NCBI GenBank assembly: GCA_944386395.1
Contig: CALXAZ010000178.1
Coordinates: forward strand, 1-13,083
Length of the DNA stretch: 13,083 bases
Origin: an uncultured Clostridia bacterium
GTDB taxonomy: Bacteria > Bacillota > Clostridia > Oscillospirales > JAAYOS01
Direction of reading: 5' to 3'
Shown: positions 6,415-12,698 of the stretch, piece by piece
Layout of the letters: every line of letters starts with the position of its first letter
How positions within the stretch are numbered: position 1 is the first letter of the stretch
The notes under the pieces: model-generated
Seen by the model: only the letters and a program-made list of their open reading frames with translations
Told to the model about the DNA's origin: nothing
Databases searched by the model: none
Made by a program: the position numbers and the translations under genes

Positions 6415-8247
6415 TTAATATCCAACTGTAATATCACGCTCATTATACCTGTCAAGTGCATCCTGTTGCCACCTTATACAGTCTTCAATACCAAGATCGG
6501 TTATCGTCTGCTGAAATTCATTCCATGTATTATCATTTATATCTATTTCTCCCATAATAAATTTGGATGTCATTTCATTTACATATGTTTCTATATCATT
6601 ATACTTTGCGCTATAGTCCTGAGCATATTCTTCTGCAATATCCATTATTGGCGGCAGGAGCTGGGCATCTTCAACATGCTCATCCCATACTTTTGCCGCT
6701 TCTATTAAGGCCTTATCAGACATGGTCATGGCATTTTCCCTTAACCATATATCAACCCCGGCTCCCTGCTCTGCCAAATACATATTGCGTCCGGCGGCGG
6801 CGGAAAGTCCATCAGGATTATTGAGTATAAAATCATACAAAACCGGTTCACCATTTATGTCGTAATAGAACGAAACTCCTTCTATCCCATAGTTACAGAG
6901 GAGTATTCCATCCTGAGAGTACATGTAATCGTAAAACCTTAACATTACATTTATGGTATTTTCATCACACGCAGTAGTTAAGGTAGTTATATTATTTACT
7001 ATACGCTGCGAAGAACACATAACATAATATCTCCGAACAGAATCTTCGGTACGTCTCGGTACTTCTACCGGTACCCAGTACCCGCCGTCGGCAGTCTGTA
7101 AATCATACCTGTCTATATTAACATAACTTATGGGAGTAGAAGCTGTACTTCCATTTAAAACGATGGCCTCAACATCCGATGTCTTCCTAGTATAATAATC
7201 CCTGTCTATAAGACCTTCCGCATACCATTTATGGTACAGTTCGAGATATTCCCTGAAGTTATCTTCACGTGGTCCATATATCATCTTGCCATCCAGCTGA
7301 TACCATTGAGTTGAGCGTCCTGTTCCCATATCAAAACCGTTCATGATAAACTGATCCCTGCCTGGTGTTGTTGAATTTGCAATTGGTGTATACGGAGATT
7401 CAAATCCATTTTCCTTTGCTTTTAACAGAATATCATACCAATCATCATAGGTTTTAATATCCTCTTTATTAACACCTATATCCTCCAGAAAATCTCCCCG
7501 AAACATTGGGCTCTGATAACTTGGCTGCCATATAAACCGAATATACCCAAGAAAACAAAGTCTGCTTTTATCTGAAAGAGTCTGTCTTTTGGCCTCATCA
7601 TCAACAGATCGACGCAGCATATAATTTGGCATAAGATCTGCATATTGAGTAAAATCAAGTATTATACCATCATCCACATATTTATCTATTCCACCAATAT
7701 AATAAGCAGGTCCTGAAATAATAGCATTTGTATAATTTTGTGAAGCTATCATTAAATTAAATTGAGCCTGCTGCTGATCTGTTGATGGATGTACCCACTC
7801 GATATCCACATTTGTCCTTTTCTGGAGTTCCGCCCATGCTAAAGCTTCATCAATGCTCTGCATTCCTGTTTGAGAATTTGGCGTTGCTCCCCAAACTGAA
7901 AAACTTGCAGTTTCTGTAACTAATGGCAATGCGACAGGAACATCACCGTCTATTGCTTGTTGGTTTACTGAACTCCCTTCCCATGGATTCCCTTTTATCG
8001 CTTCAGATATGTCGCGTACTACGCCGTCTTCCCTAAGCTCATACCCTTTTTCATTAGTTGCCCATGTCTGTTGTTCTGACGGTTCGCCACCAGAGTCCGA
8101 AGTTGCTGCCTGCGTATAGTTTAAAGTAGTTGATTGTGTTGATTGCTCTGTAAAATCACCAGTATTTGTAGTATTTACGTTATCACAGCCGAAAAACATT
8201 CCCGCTGCCATTGCAACAGCAATAATGAAAGCCAATATTTTTTTCAT
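6415..8247 (-). CDS. Extracellular solute-binding lipoprotein (LplA-type ABC sugar-binding protein)
   Basis: A 610-residue secreted lipoprotein. The N-terminus is MKKILAFIIAVAMAAGMFFG followed by the lipid-carrying Cys21, then a Ser/Thr/Gln-rich tether to about residue 60. The rest has the aromatic-rich, acidic character of large LplA/YtcQ-type solute-binding proteins of Firmicutes, for example FTQYADLMPNYMLRR and the C-terminal DNTWNEFQQTITDLG, in which a flexible C-terminal repeat is usual. It should capture a carbohydrate outside the cell for an ABC importer. The frame is open to a GTG at 8280, but ATG 8247 is chosen because AGGGG lies about 8 bases upstream and the signal peptide begins there. 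It is the last gene of the LacI-controlled operon, 42 bp after the FMN enzyme. The two permease genes (LplB and LplC/YtcP type) that normally accompany such a protein are absent from the window. Confidence 0.88.
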   Translation of the reverse strand: MKKILAFIIAVAMAAGMFFGCDNVNTTNTGDFTEQSTQSTTLNYTQAATSDSGGEPSEQQTWATNEKGYELREDGVVRDISEAIKGNPWEGSSVNQQAIDGDVPVALPLVTETASFSVWGATPNSQTGMQSIDEALAWAELQKRTNVDIEWVHPSTDQQQAQFNLMIASQNYTNAIISGPAYYIGGIDKYVDDGIILDFTQYADLMPNYMLRRSVDDEAKRQTLSDKSRLCFLGYIRFIWQPSYQSPMFRGDFLEDIGVNKEDIKTYDDWYDILLKAKENGFESPYTPIANSTTPGRDQFIMNGFDMGTGRSTQWYQLDGKMIYGPREDNFREYLELYHKWYAEGLIDRDYYTRKTSDVEAIVLNGSTASTPISYVNIDRYDLQTADGGYWVPVEVPRRTEDSVRRYYVMCSSQRIVNNITTLTTACDENTINVMLRFYDYMYSQDGILLCNYGIEGVSFYYDINGEPVLYDFILNNPDGLSAAAGRNMYLAEQGAGVDIWLRENAMTMSDKALIEAAKVWDEHVEDAQLLPPIMDIAEEYAQDYSAKYNDIETYVNEMTSKFIMGEIDINDNTWNEFQQTITDLGIEDCIRWQQDALDRYNERDITVGY

Positions 8248-8289
8248 TTCTTTTTCCCCTATTCTTTTAATATGTTTCACTTATTATTT

Positions 8290-9210
8290 TCATTTCTTTG
8301 AAACTATAACAGATGGATCCATGTGAGCAATATCGATAGTTGCTGTGAATCCCATAGCTCCTGCAAGCTGCGCCGTATATTCTTTTATAAGTTCTGTCAC
8401 CCCCTCAGATCCGCTTTTTTCAATAACAGGCATTACCGGACGTCCCACAGATACTGCATCTGCACCAAGAGCTAATGCTTTAAACGCATCAATACCGCTC
8501 GTTATTCCACAATCCACAAAGATTTTTATTTTTTCTCCTACCGCCTCTTTTATTTCAGGGAGAACCATCACAGGGGGCACGGCAAAGTCAAATATTCCAT
8601 GATGATGGGAAAGGACAATACCTGATGCTCCCGCCTCGACACTTTTTTTTGCATCATCAACATGCAGCACACCTTTCACTATAAACGGAAGTTTTGTGGC
8701 CTTAACATATTTTTCTATCTGTTTCAATGTTTTTGATTCCAAAGCGTCTCCAAAAAGAGTCATGTAAGTTCCATTTTTGGTAAATGCATGATCCACATCC
8801 ATACCAATTGCCAAACATCCAACCTCTTCTGCAAGCTTAATATGCCTGAAAATAACACTTTCGTCCGCAGATGGTTTTATTATCCATATTGTCTTTGCAC
8901 CAGTATTGCAAATACTGCGCACTTCATCATCGGTATCACAAAGCCCAACCCAATTTACGGCATTAGCATCTTTTGCCCCCCGGGCCATAACTGTTGTCCC
9001 GTCAGGTCGGTATTTGTCCAAATGCGATAACGCCGCCATCATTATGGGTGTATCAAACTTTTCTCCAAATAATTCAATTTTCGTATTCGGTATACCGCCA
9101 TCAATGTGCCGAAGTTTTATCAGCAGAGAGTCGAAATATTGCCTTGTGATATTGTCTGCATTCCCCGGTCGATTTGGATCTCTTGCTGGTCTGTTAGTTG
9201 TATTTGCCAT
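8290..9210 (-). CDS. FMN-dependent alpha-hydroxy-acid dehydrogenase/oxidase-like protein
   Basis: A 306-residue TIM-barrel flavoprotein related to LldD/lactate oxidase. Supporting motifs are FIVKG with Lys179, the VEAGASGIVLSHHHG segment (192-205) matching the family's VEAGVDGIVVSNHGG, and FVDCGITSGIDAFKALALGA (231-250) with the phosphate-binding VGRP (255-258). The catalytic-base His is kept (His203), but the Arg of the canonical SNHGGRQ motif, which binds the substrate carboxylate, is Ile206 here. The protein is also about 50 residues shorter at the N-terminus than typical 2-hydroxy-acid oxidases. The substrate is thus probably not a simple 2-hydroxy acid, and a role as a reductase or isomerase like type 2 IPP isomerase cannot be excluded. 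The ATG at 9210 is preceded by AAAGGAG about 8 bases upstream. It lies in the operon between the isomerase-like gene and the lipoprotein gene. Confidence 0.85.
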   Translation of the reverse strand: MANTTNRPARDPNRPGNADNITRQYFDSLLIKLRHIDGGIPNTKIELFGEKFDTPIMMAALSHLDKYRPDGTTVMARGAKDANAVNWVGLCDTDDEVRSICNTGAKTIWIIKPSADESVIFRHIKLAEEVGCLAIGMDVDHAFTKNGTYMTLFGDALESKTLKQIEKYVKATKLPFIVKGVLHVDDAKKSVEAGASGIVLSHHHGIFDFAVPPVMVLPEIKEAVGEKIKIFVDCGITSGIDAFKALALGADAVSVGRPVMPVIEKSGSEGVTELIKEYTAQLAGAMGFTATIDIAHMDPSVIVSKK

Positions 9211-9238
9211 TTTTGTTCTCCTTTCACTTTATTATTTT

Positions 9239-10045
9239 TTATTCTGAAAATGATTTCAGCAACAATATGCTTTCTTTTAAATCTTGTAAAATATCACTAT
9301 CACTCCTATCCTGATCAATAATATGTGTATAACCATGTCCTGCAGTATAATTATAAATTGCCCTCACATCAAGTAGCCCCTTACCCAAACATATACATGC
9401 CTCCATTGGACTCAAATCACTAAACTTTGGTTTTATATCTTTGTAATGTACCGAACGCACATATTTCCCAACTTTTTTTATGTATTCTTCAGGATCTTCT
9501 CCACCATAAAGCACATATCCTACATCTATTTGAACTCCTATGGCACCATCACATCTATTTAAAAAAGCTTCAAGCAATGTCGTTCCTAAAACCCTTGTTA
9601 ATATTTCCCTGCTTCCATTGTGTATTAATATTTCTCCATCAAAGCTTTTAACAGCATTTGACATATCTTTATACTTTTCAACATAACTTTCAATGTTTTC
9701 TTCCGACATATCTCTTGCCATACCAATAATAAACTGTGTGATATTATACTTTTCCTTCAGACTTTCGAGAAATTTCACGTTGGACATAATGCTTCCATTG
9801 ATATGGCATGAATTAGCATGCAGACCATATTCCCATGCTATTTTCATCACATTATCTACTTCCTCTATCCCAAGAAACGGACCCGCCCCCTTTTTTGAAG
9901 CTCTGTTTACTTTTTGTTCCTCTGGTGGAAGAGAAATACATGGCTCTATTATTGTATAGCCCATTTCAGATAAATTTCGGAAAAGTTTCTCTGCATCATC
10001 TCTAAGATATTTTGATACCGTAAACAGTTGTACTCCAAATTCCAT
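9239..10045 (-). CDS. Sugar phosphate isomerase/epimerase-like TIM-barrel protein
   Basis: A 268-residue member of the xylose-isomerase-like TIM-barrel family (PF01261-like). Relevant segments, numbered from the chosen start, are IIEPC (about 32-36), NSCHING (78-84), EILIHNGSREI (138-148), VQIDVGY (171-177), VHYKDI (199-204) and HIIDQDRSD (241-249). These correspond to the family's metal and substrate positions, but the usual VEQD motif near the C-terminus is IDQD here (Asp instead of the Glu metal ligand). Relatives include IolE/IolI and the enzymes that cleave 3-keto glycosides. The frame begins at ATG 10054, but ATG 10045 is preferred, since GAAAGGA lies only 2-3 bases before the first and about 10 before the second. 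It follows the oxidoreductase gene by 22 bp and is surely co-transcribed. Confidence 0.85.
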   Translation of the reverse strand: MEFGVQLFTVSKYLRDDAEKLFRNLSEMGYTIIEPCISLPPEEQKVNRASKKGAGPFLGIEEVDNVMKIAWEYGLHANSCHINGSIMSNVKFLESLKEKYNITQFIIGMARDMSEENIESYVEKYKDMSNAVKSFDGEILIHNGSREILTRVLGTTLLEAFLNRCDGAIGVQIDVGYVLYGGEDPEEYIKKVGKYVRSVHYKDIKPKFSDLSPMEACICLGKGLLDVRAIYNYTAGHGYTHIIDQDRSDSDILQDLKESILLLKSFSE

Positions 10046-10067
10046 TTTTATCATTTCCTTTCAAATT

Positions 10068-11111
10068 TTAATATTTTACATCTATCCATGTCCCTTTTCT
10101 GTTTGAAATAACCCCTGCCTCTATAACCGCCATCGTATTATGACCGTCTATTCCTGTTACAATTGGCTTTCTTTCTTCAACAATGGCCGCAATAAATTCA
10201 TCTATAACACCGCTTTTAAGCTGCGATTTATTTGTGCTTATCCCTCCTACACTATATTTCACTACTATCCCATCTCTTTTTTCAATAAGGATATCAGCAT
10301 CAAAATCACCAAATATTTTCATAACACCCTTATCTCCATAAATTATACTTCCATTATCTTCCTGACCATAGTTGGTCCAACTAAAATGCATAATTCCCGG
10401 CATTCCATTGGACATTTCAAACTCACAAACGACATTGTCCTCCAAATCAATAAGATTCCCATCAGAATACCTCTTGTCCAAAGTCATCATATTTGCCCTG
10501 ACCTTAAAGATTTCTTCACCGGTAAGAAAACGAATAAGGTCAATTTTATGCGCACCAAGGTCTCCTAATACCCCATATTTTGCGCTGTCTTTTTTAAAAA
10601 ACCATGTATTGTTTGTCTTATCAACTCCCCAATTTTCGGGTCCGGCATGCTTGAAATTACACTGGAAAAATAGCAGTTTCCCTATGGTATCATCTTGTAT
10701 CAGCTTTTTTGCTTCCATATGCGTCGCAACCAGTCTCTGATTGTGGCCTGGCATAAGTATTTTTCCGGATCTCTGCTCTGCTTTTATCATCTCACGAGTT
10801 TCTTTTGTGTTTGCTGCCATAGGTTTTTCACATAAAACATGTTTACCCGCATTCAATGCCTGAACACTCATCTCCGCATGCAAATTGTTTGGTGTGCATA
10901 TGCTGACAGCATCTATATCTCTGTCTAATATCATTTCTTCAAAACTACCATATACTTTTCCTCCATAACGCCTGCAAAGCTCATTTGCCCGTATTTCTAC
11001 AAAATCATAAAATCCGGCAATTTCGACATTGGAATTTAATGAATATTCCGGAGCATGCCTTTGCTGCGCTATAGAACCACAACCAGCAATCCCCACTTTT
11101 ACTTTAGACAC
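10068..11111 (-). CDS. Gfo/Idh/MocA-family NAD(P)-dependent oxidoreductase
   Basis: A 347-residue two-domain oxidoreductase. The N-terminal Rossmann fold shows VGIAGCGSIAQQRHAP (dinucleotide loop) and HVLCEKPMA (EKP at about 95-97). The C-terminal domain carries the catalytic-site segment GDLGAHKIDLIRFL (about 183-196). Family members oxidise or reduce a hydroxyl on sugars, inositols or glycosides with NAD(P). The start is taken as GTG 11111 because AGGGGG lies about 8 bases before it. The longer frame from ATG 11141 would begin inside the 14-bp operator. It is the first gene of the LacI-controlled operon. Its pairing with a TIM-barrel isomerase matches inositol catabolism and the oxidation-elimination routes for glycosides, but the sequence does not fix the substrate. 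Confidence 0.92.
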   Translation of the reverse strand: MSKVKVGIAGCGSIAQQRHAPEYSLNSNVEIAGFYDFVEIRANELCRRYGGKVYGSFEEMILDRDIDAVSICTPNNLHAEMSVQALNAGKHVLCEKPMAANTKETREMIKAEQRSGKILMPGHNQRLVATHMEAKKLIQDDTIGKLLFFQCNFKHAGPENWGVDKTNNTWFFKKDSAKYGVLGDLGAHKIDLIRFLTGEEIFKVRANMMTLDKRYSDGNLIDLEDNVVCEFEMSNGMPGIMHFSWTNYGQEDNGSIIYGDKGVMKIFGDFDADILIEKRDGIVVKYSVGGISTNKSQLKSGVIDEFIAAIVEERKPIVTGIDGHNTMAVIEAGVISNRKGTWIDVKY

Positions 11112-11126
11112 TGCGTTATCCCCCTT

Positions 11127-11140
11127 TGTTAACGTTGACA
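11127..11140. promoter_or_regulatory. LacI-family operator 1 (proximal)
   Basis: TGTTAACGTTGACA, a near-perfect palindrome with central CG. It lies just downstream of the operon -10 and directly before the AGGGGG ribosome site, so a bound repressor would block initiation. It also satisfies the general cre consensus TGWNANCGNTNWCA, so CcpA binding is an alternative or an addition. Confidence 0.8.
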
Positions 11141-11146
11141 TTTTAT

Positions 11147-11176
11147 AATATATTTTTTCTTATATTTTTATTGCAA
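11147..11176 (-). promoter_or_regulatory. Putative promoter of the catabolic operon
   Basis: In very AT-rich sequence on the minus strand, -35 TTGCAA (11171-11176) and -10 TATATT (11147-11152) are 18 bases apart. TATTAT two bases nearer the gene is an alternative -10. The promoter lies between the two identical operators, which supports its position more than the weak boxes do. Confidence 0.5.
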
Positions 11177-11205
11177 AAATAATTTTATTCTTTTTATTCT
11201 TATAT

Positions 11206-11219
11206 TGTTAACGTTGACA
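11206..11219. promoter_or_regulatory. LacI-family operator 2 (distal)
   Basis: Same 14 bases as operator 1 (TGTTAACGTTGACA), 79 bp upstream of it on the other side of the promoter. Two identical sites around a promoter suggest DNA looping or cooperative repression. Confidence 0.8.
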
Positions 11220-11234
11220 TTTTGCGATATATGA

Positions 11235-11270
11235 ATATATGTATCATTACTTCCGAAACGATACATATAT
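11235..11270 (-). terminator. Hairpin downstream of the LacI gene, possible terminator or RNA end
   Basis: Arms 11235-11248 and 11257-11270 are 14 bases each with an 8-base loop. All pairs form in minus-strand RNA, where the single exception becomes a G-U wobble, whereas plus-strand RNA would have an A-C mismatch. This favours a role in the regulator's transcript. It begins 11 bp after the LacI stop codon. The U-run behind it is poor, so termination is not certain. Confidence 0.5.
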
Positions 11271-11281
11271 CATAAATTATA

Positions 11282-12334
11282 TCAGTATATTTTTTTCAAT
11301 GTTCCTCGCTCAACATATTTCATATCAATATATTTTGTTTTTGATGGCATGGAAATATTCCCCATACGATCTATTAGCAACGACATAACCATCTCACCGA
11401 TATTGTTATATTCCAAAGCTACAGAGTCTATTTGAGGGACAAGATATTTTGCCAAAAGATTTTCATATCCTATGACCGACATATCTTCTGGTACCTTCAT
11501 TCCCTTTTTATGCAAACATTGCATAGCGCCTGCAGCAATTTGATCAGATAATGCAAATACCGCTGTTGGAGGATTATCAAGCTCAAGGAACTTTTCCATC
11601 ATCGCATATCCACCTTCAACAATATATCCGTCCTGCATGAGATCATCGATAAGAGACGGATCATCATCCAGACCAAAATCTTTTACTCCTGCAACAAAAC
11701 CATCATGACGTCTCTTTTCAACGCTTCCGTCAAGCACGCGGCTAAGTTTATTATTGACCAGCCGGTTTCCCCTGTACTCCACCGAAATAAATCCAACCCG
11801 TTTATGCCCATATTCGGCGAGTCTCCTTGCTACATCATAGCACGCTCCATAATCATCCAAAATCAAATTGTCTACTCCTGGGAAATCATATCCTCTCTCT
11901 ATTGCAACCACTGGTATATTCAATAGTTTAAGTTTTTGCAGCATTGTCTCTGATAAACCTGGCTTTGCTATTAGTACTAATCCTACTATCTGCATCCCTA
12001 TTAATTGTTCAATAGTAGTTTCTTCGTCTTCGCGTCTTGCATCTATTTCCAAAAAATTAAAGTTTCTTCGTTTGGCCTCATCCACTATTGATTGGCTCAT
12101 TCTTTCAAAAAGACCGTTTGGGCTATAGTGGAACAAACTTCCTATTATTCTGCTTTTGCTGCTTTTAAGCACACGTGCCATCTGATTTGGCACATAGCTG
12201 AGTTCTGCTATAGCCGCCTCTACCTTTGCACGCGTTTCAGGCTTCACACTTCCATTATTATGTATCACGCGACCAACTGTTGCAGTCGAAACTCCTGCAA
12301 CTTTTGCAACATCTATCATGCTTGCTTTCTTCAA
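11282..12334 (-). CDS. LacI-family transcriptional regulator
   Basis: A 350-residue LacI/GalR regulator. The N-terminal helix-turn-helix is MIDVAKVAGVSTATVGRVIH (6-25), followed by the hinge region YVPNQMARVLKSSKSR and a periplasmic-binding-protein-like effector domain (RIIGSLFHYSP to the end). The recognition helix has TVGR instead of the usual TVSR. The start is TTG 12334: AGGGTG lies about 6 bases before it, and this gives the usual LacI N-terminus, whereas the next ATG (12319) would cut into the first helix. It should repress its own promoter (operator 12355-12368) and the downstream operon (11127-11140, 11206-11219) until a sugar ligand binds. The ligand is unknown. Confidence 0.92.
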   Translation of the reverse strand: MKKASMIDVAKVAGVSTATVGRVIHNNGSVKPETRAKVEAAIAELSYVPNQMARVLKSSKSRIIGSLFHYSPNGLFERMSQSIVDEAKRRNFNFLEIDARREDEETTIEQLIGMQIVGLVLIAKPGLSETMLQKLKLLNIPVVAIERGYDFPGVDNLILDDYGACYDVARRLAEYGHKRVGFISVEYRGNRLVNNKLSRVLDGSVEKRRHDGFVAGVKDFGLDDDPSLIDDLMQDGYIVEGGYAMMEKFLELDNPPTAVFALSDQIAAGAMQCLHKKGMKVPEDMSVIGYENLLAKYLVPQIDSVALEYNNIGEMVMSLLIDRMGNISMPSKTKYIDMKYVERGTLKKIY

Positions 12335-12354
12335 AATTTCACCCTACTTTAACT

Positions 12355-12368
12355 TGTCTACGTTGACA
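12355..12368. promoter_or_regulatory. LacI-family operator 3 at the regulator promoter
   Basis: TGTCTACGTTGACA shares the half-site CGTTGACA and the palindromic layout with the two operon operators. It directly follows the -10 of the regulator promoter, implying autorepression. Unlike the other two it breaks the cre consensus at position 5, which favours the local regulator rather than CcpA as its ligand. Confidence 0.8.
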
Positions 12369-12396
12369 TATTAGCATATAATTTTTGTCTTGTCAA
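12368..12396 (-). promoter_or_regulatory. Promoter of the LacI gene
   Basis: Perfect -35 TTGACA (12391-12396), a 17-base spacer and -10 TAATAT (12368-12373) on the minus strand. It is one of the best promoters in the window. The operator abuts the -10. Confidence 0.85.
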
Positions 12397-12405
12397 CACT
12401 TTTCA

Positions 12406-12450
12406 TTAAACACTGCAATTAAATATTTTCCAATCGCAGCCTCTTTTCAT
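12406..12450 (-). pseudogene. Vestigial start of the transglutaminase-like gene
   Basis: The right repeat copy still carries the GGGAGG ribosome site, ATG and MKRG codons of the gene now starting at 5017. Reading on gives only MKRGCDWKIFNCSV before a stop at 12406-12408. It is a decapitated copy of the start left by the insertion event, or by the element's end. It would at most produce a 14-residue peptide and is shielded by the tRNA terminator. Confidence 0.65.
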
Positions 12451-12508
12451 GTTCTCTTATCCTCCCTGGGAAAACTTTATACGCCCTTATATAAAAATCG
12501 GACACCAA
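12438..12508. repeat. Right copy of the 70/71-bp direct repeat bounding the 7.4-kb segment
   Basis: Same orientation and sequence as 5005-5074, with one extra A. This copy is joined to the tRNA-Pro side and supplies the 3' arm (GGACACCAA on the plus strand) and T-tract of its terminator. The repeat ends exactly where the terminator arm ends. Its separation from the left copy is 7.4 kb. Confidence 0.9.
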
Positions 12509-12540
12509 CCTTGATACAACAAGTATCTTAATTGGTGTCC
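12492..12540 (-). terminator. Intrinsic terminator of tRNA-Pro
   Basis: The arms 12532-12540 and 12500-12508 pair perfectly over 9 bp (GGACACCAA / TTGGTGTCC). An inner GATAC/GTATC helix (12523-12527 with 12513-12517) lies between them, and the minus-strand sequence ends in GATTTTTAT. It starts 4 bp after the tRNA 3' end. The 3' arm is part of the direct repeat. Confidence 0.85.
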
Positions 12541-12544
12541 TTTA

Positions 12545-12621
12545 TGGTCGAGGCGACAGGACTTGAACCTGCGGCATCCTGCTCCCAAAGCAGGCACTCT
12601 ACCAAACTGAGCTACGCCTCG
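12545..12621 (-). tRNA. tRNA-Pro(UGG), CCA end encoded
   Basis: The cloverleaf is complete on the minus strand. The acceptor CGAGGCG pairs with CGCCTCG, the D-arm is GCTC-loop-GAGT, and the anticodon arm is CCTGC TTTGGGA GCAGG. The T-arm is GCAGG TTCAAGT CCTGT, followed by discriminator A and CCA at 12545-12547. The anticodon TGG is at 12585-12587 and reads proline codons. Its 3' side is where the flanking direct repeat and inserted segment begin. Transcription comes from its own promoter at 12651-12679. Confidence 0.97.
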
Positions 12622-12650
12622 CAATATGCAGCGCAGAACCGCGCTTACAT

Positions 12651-12679
12651 ATTATATCAGCTTAGCTTTATATTTTCAA
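12651..12679 (-). promoter_or_regulatory. Promoter of tRNA-Pro
   Basis: -35 TTGAAA (12674-12679), a 17-base spacer and a perfect -10 TATAAT (12651-12656) on the minus strand. A small AGCGC/GCGCT hairpin (12629-12644) lies between the start point and the mature tRNA and would be removed during 5' processing. Confidence 0.85.
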
Positions 12680-12698
12680 TACAATTTATCAAATTTTT

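Noticed and set aside
5075..12437. Search for an integrase, transposase, terminal inverted repeats or CRISPR array in the bounded segment
   Set aside because: All genes were assigned to other families, and no short regularly spaced repeats or inverted ends were seen.
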